Source: Clostridiales bacterium (GTDB lineage: Bacteria; Bacillota; Clostridia; Lutisporales; Lutisporaceae). Taken from it: a stretch of 11,960 nt of DNA. Positions 7,084 to 11,960 of this stretch are shown piece by piece. Location: contig JAAYKT010000314.1 in assembly GCA_012522255.1 (NCBI GenBank), positions 1 to 11,960 of the forward strand, given 5' to 3'. The first letter of the stretch is position 1. The number at the start of each line of letters is the position of its first letter. Position numbers and translations under genes: made by a program. The notes beneath the pieces are model-generated. The model ran no database searches and had not been told where the DNA came from. It was given only the letters and a program-made list of their open reading frames with translations.

Positions 7084-7839
7084 TTATTTAGTATAAAACA
7101 GAATTGCATCTCTTAAAAATTCTGCTGCGCCGGGTTTTAGTTTATCATAGTAATCTTTGAATCTTTCATCATATACATACATCTGGGCAAGTCCTGCGTG
7201 AGCTTCTTTCGAGTAGTTTTTCCAGGTATAGCCCAGCCATTGGCGGTGCATATCCGCAACTTTTTGTGCAAGTTCCCCTGCAGGCTCCCCTGTGTCTATG
7301 GCTTCTTTTAAAGTTTCACTTATCGAAACAGATAGCTCCTGCCACTTGTCATATTGTTCTTTTGTCATATTCTGTACCATTTTATTAGATGCTTCTACAG
7401 CATCCTCACCATATTTTTCTCTGATTTCTTTGCCATACTCCTTTTCGTTTTCATCCAACATGTTTTGCTTGAAGCCTTCAAATTTTTCTTTATCCGTCAT
7501 TTTAATCCTCCCTTCTTTTACAGCTATTGTCTTATCAACATTGGCTATTAATATATCCAATTGCTTTTTCTTTTCAATAAGTTTTTTCTTATGTTCTGCA
7601 AGGGCTGAGAGCCCGTCAAAATCAGGGGATTTAATTATTTCTTTTATATCATCCAATTCCATGCCTAATTCTTTGTAGAACATGACTTGCTGCAAGATGT
7701 CAATCTCCTTTTGAGCATAAATACGATACCCGGAAGTGTTAATCCTTGCCGGCTTAAGGATTCCTATTTCATCATAGTATCGCAAGGTCCTGGTACTGAT
7801 ACCTGCCATATTTGCCAACTTTTTTATTGTGTATTCCAA
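7084..7839 (-). CDS. MerR-family transcriptional regulator with TipAS-type C-terminal domain
   Basis: DNA-binding activator of the TipAL/Mta type. An N-terminal winged helix-turn-helix begins EYTIKKLANMAGISTRTLRY and continues through YYDEIGILKPARINTSGYRIY (residues about 2-40). The second MerR helix pair reads YKELGMELDDIKEII and is followed by a dimerising coiled coil (about 80-105, rich in KK and EK). The C-terminal part (about 115-251; EAIDTGEPAGELAQKVADMH, HAGLAQMYVYDERF, KPGAAEFLRDAI) matches the TipAS ligand-binding domain, which in TipA binds thiopeptide antibiotics; the ligand here is unknown. Start: TTG at 7839-7837 with GGGGGTGA just upstream. An ATG at 7860 is unlikely because it lies at or before the predicted transcription start (about 7855). 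It is divergent from an ABC exporter operon, which suggests it senses a drug-like compound and controls itself and perhaps the exporter. Confidence 0.9.
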   Translation of the reverse strand: MEYTIKKLANMAGISTRTLRYYDEIGILKPARINTSGYRIYAQKEIDILQQVMFYKELGMELDDIKEIIKSPDFDGLSALAEHKKKLIEKKKQLDILIANVDKTIAVKEGRIKMTDKEKFEGFKQNMLDENEKEYGKEIREKYGEDAVEASNKMVQNMTKEQYDKWQELSVSISETLKEAIDTGEPAGELAQKVADMHRQWLGYTWKNYSKEAHAGLAQMYVYDERFKDYYDKLKPGAAEFLRDAILFYTK

Positions 7840-7843
7840 CTCC

Positions 7844-7852
7844 TCACCCCCC
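7844..7852 (-). promoter_or_regulatory. Ribosome binding site supporting a TTG start of merR
   Basis: Minus-strand GGGGGTGAG resembles GGAGGTGA and lies 4 nt before TTG 7839-7837. Together with the predicted transcription start near 7855, this fixes TTG as the more likely start and leaves only about 16 nt of 5' leader. Confidence 0.5.
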
Positions 7853-7861
7853 GATAACACT

Positions 7862-7892
7862 ACTATACACCTTTACGTAACGTTAATGTCAA
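7862..7892 (-). promoter_or_regulatory. merR promoter with a 19-bp spacer (MerR-type)
   Basis: On the minus strand a perfect -35 TTGACA (7892-7887) and a -10 TATAGT (7867-7862) are separated by exactly 19 bp (7886-7868). Ordinary sigma-70 promoters have 16-18 bp. The lengthened 19-bp spacer is the established mark of promoters that MerR-family activators untwist. The box positions are seen directly; autoregulation by the adjacent MerR protein is inference. Confidence 0.75.
7869..7889. promoter_or_regulatory. Predicted MerR/TipAL-type operator (21-bp imperfect palindrome)
   Basis: A 21-bp imperfect palindrome centred at 7879, with 8 of 10 arm pairs matching, lies almost wholly inside the 19-bp spacer of the merR promoter. 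Its core is TTACGTAACGTTAA (7873-7886 region). Mta/TipAL-type regulators bind AACGTT-centred dyads in the same position, so this is the probable site of the neighbouring regulator. Confidence 0.65.
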
Positions 7893-7910
7893 CAGGTTTT
7901 AAAAACTGTT
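7891..7910. repeat. 20-bp near-perfect palindrome beside the merR operator
   Basis: The sequence AACAGGTTTTAAAAACTGTT equals its own reverse complement at 18 of 20 positions (arms AACAG...CTGTT around an A/T core). It overlaps the merR -35 box by 2 bp at 7891-7892 and points toward the exporter side of the divergent region. It could be an operator for a second regulator or an AT-rich promoter element. Too little GC follows for a terminator. Confidence 0.5.
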
Positions 7911-7964
7911 CATTAATCTTTCTTGTAAAGAATAGGTAATTATATTAAAATTGAATTAACAAAT

Positions 7965-7973
7965 TGCTATTAT
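7965..7973 (+). promoter_or_regulatory. Extended -10 promoter of the ABC exporter operon
   Basis: TGCTATTAT matches the extended -10 consensus TGnTATAAT with one mismatch. The -35 region 17 bp upstream is poor (TTAAAA). Transcription would begin around 7980, giving a leader of about 18 nt with the GGGGTGG ribosome binding site at 7987-7993. A TTGAAT at 7951 is too close to act as its -35. The site lies about 85 bp from the merR operator, so direct MerR activation from that operator is not obvious. Confidence 0.45.
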
Positions 7974-7997
7974 ACCTATCTGTTTTGGGGTGGCTAA

Positions 7998-8708
7998 ATG
8001 AATAAAACCGTTCAAATTCAAATCAAAAATGTTAAAAAGATCTATCAAATGGGAGAAGTGCAGGTTAAAGCCCTTGATGATGTCAGTTTGGACATCTATG
8101 AGGGAGAGTTTGCCGTTATTTTAGGTCCCAGCGGATCAGGAAAAAGCACACTGCTTAATGTTATTGGCGGCATGGATGGGCCTGACGAAGGGATAATCAC
8201 TGTTGCAAATGAGGAAATCACAAAATTTAATGATAAAAAACTGACAGCCTACCGTAGAAACAACGTAGGTTTTGTTTTTCAATTTTATAATCTAATGGCA
8301 AATTTAACAGCCCGGGAAAATGTGGAATTAGCCACGGAATTATGCAAAGAGCCGTTGAATATTGATGAAGTGATGAAAGAAGTCGGCTTGTGGGATCGTA
8401 AAAACCACTTCCCTTCCCAGTTAAGCGGCGGCGAACAGCAAAGGGTTGCCATAGCAAGGGCCGTTGCGAAAAATCCGCTTTTAATTCTTTGTGACGAGCC
8501 GACGGGGGCTTTGGATTATAGCACCGGATTAATGATTCTGTCCTTGTTGCATAGAATTAATCGAAGGTTTAATAAAACCGTTATTATTATCAGTCACAAT
8601 ATGGCCATCGGAGAAATGGGCGATAGGGTAATAAAAATGAGAAGCGGTAAAATTACGGAAATTAAAGATAATCCTAACCCCGTTTCCCCCGAAAGGATTG
8701 AATGGTAA
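7998..8708 (+). CDS. ABC exporter ATP-binding protein (MacB/LolD-type)
   Basis: Cytoplasmic ATPase that powers the adjacent FtsX-domain permease. In 236 residues: Walker A GPSGSGKS (43-50), Q-loop GFVFQFYNL (Q95), signature LSGGEQQRV (142-150), Walker B LLILCDEPTGALD with E167, and H-loop H200 in IISHN. All catalytic positions are intact. The MacB/LolD subgroup is indicated by the aromatic/branched run VFQFYNLMANLTARENVELA and the partner permease type. Start ATG at 7998 with GGGGTGG 4 nt upstream. It overlaps the permease gene by a few bases, so the two are coupled. The operon is divergent from a TipAL-type regulator, consistent with antibiotic or peptide export. The substrate is unknown. 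Confidence 0.95.
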   Translation: MNKTVQIQIKNVKKIYQMGEVQVKALDDVSLDIYEGEFAVILGPSGSGKSTLLNVIGGMDGPDEGIITVANEEITKFNDKKLTAYRRNNVGFVFQFYNLMANLTARENVELATELCKEPLNIDEVMKEVGLWDRKNHFPSQLSGGEQQRVAIARAVAKNPLLILCDEPTGALDYSTGLMILSLLHRINRRFNKTVIIISHNMAIGEMGDRVIKMRSGKITEIKDNPNPVSPERIEW

Positions 8709-11059
8709 TGAAAAAGCTGAATTTAAGACTATTTCGTATTATAAAATATTCCAAGGGACAATTTATTTCCGTAACTGTCATAGTCACGGTTGCCCTCAGC
8801 ATTTTTCTTTGCTTTACCATCAGTACAGAGAACATAAATGATGCAATAGATATTTTTTATGAGGAAACAAATTTCGCACATATACAAATAGATTTAGCTA
8901 AGATTACCCAAAGGGGTTTAGAAGAGATTAAATCCATCAAAGGTATAAAGGAAGCACAATTAAGAATCAGCATAGATGTTCCACTTGAAACTGGAAGTAA
9001 AGATGAAAAAGTTACAATACGTCTTATTTCAATTCCGGAGAACAACATAGGTATTAATAAACTATATCTGACAGGCGGTAAAAAAATAGCATTAAGAAAC
9101 GATGGCATCATACTGCTAAAGCAATTTGCCTTGGATAGAAGCTTTGCCATTGGGGACATCATTGCACCATATATTAATGGCAGGACATATCAAATGGAAG
9201 TCCGGGACATTGCTTACAGCCCTGAATATGTGTACCTAATGGAAAGCGAACAGTCTTTAATGCCTTCCTCCGGAAAGTTTGGCGTTGGTTTTGTAAATGA
9301 GGAATTCGCACAGGGGATATATGGTGAAAAGGGCTGTTATAATGAAGCATTAATCACTTTATACGATGGAGCCGATGATGAAGAAGTAATTAAGAACTTA
9401 GAAAAGGTTCTGGACAAATACAGGATTAAGGGAATAACAAAAAGAGAGAACCAAATCAGCAACAGGATGTTGTCTGAGAAGTTAAATGGTTTTGAAAAGA
9501 TATCTAAAGTTTTGCCTATCTTGTTCCTTGGAGTGGCAGGATTGGTTATAGTAATAGTATTATCAAGAATGATAAGTAACGACAGAATGGCTATTGGAGT
9601 GCTAAAAGCCCTCGGCTACAGCAGTTCAATGGTGCTTTTTCATTATTTGAAATACGCTGTGATGATTGGCGTGTCAGGCTTAGTAATTGGAAATATATTA
9701 GGACTTCTTCTATCCAAAATGTTAACAGATGTTTTTATTCTTTATTTCAACATACCCTTAATCCCGGTAAAAATCAGATTTGTTTATATAATCTACTCAA
9801 TTATTATCACAGTGATATTTTGTGTTGTTTCCGGTTTTATAGGGGGGAGGAAAGCATTAAAAATAGCCCCTGCGGATGCAATGCTTCCGGAACCTCCCAA
9901 ATCAGGAAAACATATTTTTCTTGAAAGAGTTGCCTTAGTCTGGAAGAACCTTACTTTTAGCTGGAAGTTAGTTATAAAAAATATTTTTAGAAACAAGAGA
10001 CGCTTTGCACTTTTAGTATTAGGATTGGCTTTGGCTTATGGTATAAATACAGTGCCCCAATATATGTTGGATGCTGTTACTGCAATGTTTTCCATCCAAT
10101 ACAATGAATATCAAAAGATGGATTATATTATAGAATTTAAAAAGCCCATGAGTGAAAAGGCTCTTGGGGATTTAAAGCATTTGGTAAAGTCACGCGATAT
10201 GGAACCGCGGTTGGAATACCCTTTTGATCTTAAAAACGGATTAAAAGAACAACCAGCAAATATTATTGGAGTCCCCACTGATACATTTTTTTTAGAATTT
10301 AGAGATACAGATAATAATAAAGTTACACTAAGCAGCAATGGTATTTTTATAACGGAGTCATTAGCTAAAATCCTTGATGTTGGAAAAGGGGATAAAATAA
10401 CCATAAAAAACTACTTGCCGGGTAAAAAAGATATGGTTGTTGAAATCAACAATGTCATAAAGCAATACTTAGGCGCAAATGCATATATGAACCTAAAGGC
10501 CATGCAGAATAATCTGGCAGAAAGAAAAATGATAACCGGTGCTGCAGCCTTTTCTGATAAAAATTTAAAGGAAGATTTAAAAGATGCAGAAGGAATCTCA
10601 ACTGTTTTAGCTATAGAAGACATCAAAATGTCTTTTGAGGAGTATTTGGATATAATTGTGATAGTTACAAGGCTCTACATGCTTTTCGGAGGAATTCTCA
10701 GCTTTGTACTTATATATAATTCTACCATTATCAGTCTGTCTGAGCGCAGAATGGAATTAGCATCCCTTAGAGTCATGGGCTTCGATAAAAAAGATATTTT
10801 TATTCTGATGGCTAAAGAAAATATAATAATGGCAATAATGGCGATTATATTGGGGATACCTTTCGGTATAGGTATGATTATCAGTATGGCTGAGACTTTT
10901 AGCTCAGATATTATAACATTTCCTATAATATTGACATATAAAAATTTTTTATTTGCAGGTGCCGCAACAATCCTTTTCGCTGTAATTGCACAAATTGCCA
11001 CATGGAAAAAAGTCAGGGATCTTAATTTTATAGATGCATTAAAAAGTCGCATTTCATAG
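8702..11059 (+). CDS. ABC exporter permease with two FtsX domains
   Basis: Large membrane subunit of the exporter, 785 residues, in the eight-helix layout of two FtsX repeats: TM1 about 20-40, extracellular domain 41-265, TM2-4 about 268-290, 315-340 and 360-382, then TM5 about 433-452, extracellular domain 455-645, TM6-8 about 648-678, 700-728 and 747-766. Each repeat carries the cytoplasmic coupling motif: RMAIGVLKALGYSSSMVLFH (295-314) and RRMELASLRVMGFDKKDIFI (682-701). This type acts by mechanotransmission and handles lipoproteins, peptides or antibiotics in relatives. Start ATG at 8702, with AAAGGA upstream overlapping the end of the ATPase gene; a second ATG at 8708 forms TAATG with the ATPase stop and is an equally usable start two codons later. 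The adaptor gene begins 11 bp downstream. No frameshift or stop is seen along its length. Confidence 0.93.
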   Translation: MVMKKLNLRLFRIIKYSKGQFISVTVIVTVALSIFLCFTISTENINDAIDIFYEETNFAHIQIDLAKITQRGLEEIKSIKGIKEAQLRISIDVPLETGSKDEKVTIRLISIPENNIGINKLYLTGGKKIALRNDGIILLKQFALDRSFAIGDIIAPYINGRTYQMEVRDIAYSPEYVYLMESEQSLMPSSGKFGVGFVNEEFAQGIYGEKGCYNEALITLYDGADDEEVIKNLEKVLDKYRIKGITKRENQISNRMLSEKLNGFEKISKVLPILFLGVAGLVIVIVLSRMISNDRMAIGVLKALGYSSSMVLFHYLKYAVMIGVSGLVIGNILGLLLSKMLTDVFILYFNIPLIPVKIRFVYIIYSIIITVIFCVVSGFIGGRKALKIAPADAMLPEPPKSGKHIFLERVALVWKNLTFSWKLVIKNIFRNKRRFALLVLGLALAYGINTVPQYMLDAVTAMFSIQYNEYQKMDYIIEFKKPMSEKALGDLKHLVKSRDMEPRLEYPFDLKNGLKEQPANIIGVPTDTFFLEFRDTDNNKVTLSSNGIFITESLAKILDVGKGDKITIKNYLPGKKDMVVEINNVIKQYLGANAYMNLKAMQNNLAERKMITGAAAFSDKNLKEDLKDAEGISTVLAIEDIKMSFEEYLDIIVIVTRLYMLFGGILSFVLIYNSTIISLSERRMELASLRVMGFDKKDIFILMAKENIIMAIMAIILGIPFGIGMIISMAETFSSDIITFPIILTYKNFLFAGAATILFAVIAQIATWKKVRDLNFIDALKSRIS

Positions 11060-11070
11060 GGGGTATTGAT

Positions 11071-11433
11071 GTGAAAATAAATAAAAAGAGGTTTATCTAT
11101 TCCGGTATTTTTGTTATATTAGCTTTTTCATTAGTTTTCTGTTTAGTAAAGTTAAAAGACAAAACTGTCAGCGTTGATTTCGTATTAACGGAAAGAGGTA
11201 ATATTACAGAATATATTGAGGAGAATGCCATTGTCCGTTTAGAAATGGAAACTGAGGTATATGCATCCTCGGGAGGTAAAGTAATATCAGTAATGGCGGA
11301 AATAGGCGATGGCGTAAATAAAGGCGATACTTTGGTCAGGCTTGATGAAAAGGATTTAACAGCGGGCCTGAAAAGGCTGGAGTTACAAAAAGTCGCTGCT
11401 TTGACCAGAATAGATGAAGCAATAAACGATTAA
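11071..11433 (+). CDS. HlyD/MacA-like membrane-fusion adaptor, N-terminal part ending at in-frame TAA
   Basis: Periplasmic-adaptor-type (membrane fusion) subunit of the exporter. In Gram-positives such proteins sit on the outer face of the membrane and cooperate with MacB-like permeases. GTG start at 11071 with GGGGG 7-8 nt upstream, overlapping the permease stop region. Residues 7-28 form an N-terminal membrane anchor (FIYSGIFVILAFSLVFCLVKL). Then comes the first half of the lipoyl-like domain, YASSGGKVISVMAEIGDGVN at about 69-88 followed by KGDTLVRLDEKDL, and the beginning of the coiled coil. Codon 121 (11431-11433) is TAA. The following sequence is open in the same frame and encodes the remaining expected domains, so 120 residues is not the natural length (relatives are about 350-450). 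The half-lipoyl domain alone would not fold normally. Confidence 0.85.
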   Translation: MKINKKRFIYSGIFVILAFSLVFCLVKLKDKTVSVDFVLTERGNITEYIEENAIVRLEMETEVYASSGGKVISVMAEIGDGVNKGDTLVRLDEKDLTAGLKRLELQKVAALTRIDEAIND

Positions 11434-11960
11434 AGCGAGTCTGAGTTGCGTAAATTAGAAGCAGAAGAGAGATCTACAAAAGTGGCCTTGGATGATGCAA
11501 AACGCTTGGCGGAAAAAAATGAAATTCTTTATGATGCCGGTGGTATAAGCAAATCTGCTTACGAAAGTTCTATGACAGCATTAAAAACCGCAGAAGCCAA
11601 TTATGACATTATTAAAAACACTATTGATTTAGCATTGCAAGATATATCCCAGGAAAAAATAAAATTATTTAATATTGAAATTGAGGATATCCAAAACCAA
11701 ATAGATTTACTTCATAGCAAGCGTAAAGAACTAATCATCAGGGCGCCCTCTGAAGGCATAATCACCGAAAAAGATGTTGAAGCCGGTGGTATCATCCAAC
11801 CGGGAAAAAGGATTTTTCAAATCGGCAATATGACAGAAATGTATTTAGAATGTGATATTTTAATTGATGATATAAAAGACATAGAGATAGGTTCCGAAGT
11901 GGTAATAGAAAACAAAGACTTAGAATTATTTGATATAAAGGGAACGGTCAGAAAAATCTA
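11434..11960 (+). pseudogene. HlyD/MacA-like adaptor, remainder of interrupted gene (runs off window)
   Basis: After the TAA at 11431-11433 the same frame is open to the window end and supplies just what the N-terminal part lacks: a coiled-coil hairpin (about 11434-11720, including SESELRKLEAEERS, AYESSMTALKTAEANYD and IEDIQNQIDLLHSKRK), the second half of the lipoyl-like domain (IIRAPSEGIITEKDVEAGGI, then QPGKRIFQIGN), and the start of the beta-barrel domain (MYLECDILIDDIKDIEIGSE). There is no good start near its beginning: the first TTG (11446) and first ATG (11570) have no clear ribosome binding site. I treat it as part of one interrupted gene. Alternatives are a base-call error at the TAA or a very recent nonsense mutation, since the flanking reading frame shows no further decay. 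Confidence 0.75.

Noticed and set aside
1..11960. Reassignment of TAA to an amino acid
   Set aside because: TAA is the natural terminator of at least five genes here, at the expected family lengths, so two internal TAAs do not support a changed code.

Overview
The window is AT-rich, tightly packed, low-GC Gram-positive type DNA. It most likely comes from a clostridial Firmicute: purine-rich Shine-Dalgarno sites, frequent GTG/TTG starts, an FtsEX module with a CwlO/PcsB-type coiled-coil partner, and a TipAL-type MerR regulator beside an exporter. I cannot name the species. I see no tRNA, rRNA, CRISPR array, insertion sequence or prophage gene. Intergenic gaps are short; the longest, about 160 bp, is a divergent regulatory region.

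Left part (1-1740, + strand): the ATPase and C-terminal part of an XPD/DinG-like Fe-S superfamily 2 DNA helicase. It enters from outside the window and is interrupted by an in-frame TAA at 598-600, after which the same frame continues to the normal family C-terminus. Facing it convergently is a leftward block. Read in its own direction this is: EamA/DMT-family permease (6996-6106), secreted coiled-coil protein of CwlO/PcsB/EnvC type without a recognisable hydrolase domain (6064-4937), ftsE (4940-4272), ftsX (4265-3387) and a cytoplasmic gamma-glutamyltransferase-family protein (3359-1755). Gaps are 41 bp or less and the coiled-coil gene and ftsE overlap by ATGA, so the last four genes at least look like one transcription unit. 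FtsE and FtsX form the ABC-type transducer, and the coiled-coil protein is its probable extracytoplasmic partner in control of cell-wall hydrolysis.

Right part: a MerR/TipAL-type regulator (7839-7084, leftward) is transcribed away from a rightward ABC export operon: ATPase (7998-8708), eight-helix double-FtsX permease (8702-11059) and a HlyD/MacA-like membrane-fusion adaptor (from 11071, running off the window). The regulator's own promoter has a 19-bp spacer between consensus-like -35 and -10 boxes and a near-palindromic 21-bp operator inside it, the classic MerR-family arrangement. The adaptor gene also carries an in-frame TAA (11431-11433), after which the same frame stays open to the window end.

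The points most worth a second look are the two separate in-frame ochre codons, the hydrolase-less FtsX partner grouped with a gamma-glutamyltransferase-family gene, and the regulatory architecture between merR and the exporter. I did not find a clearly novel defence or mobile system.
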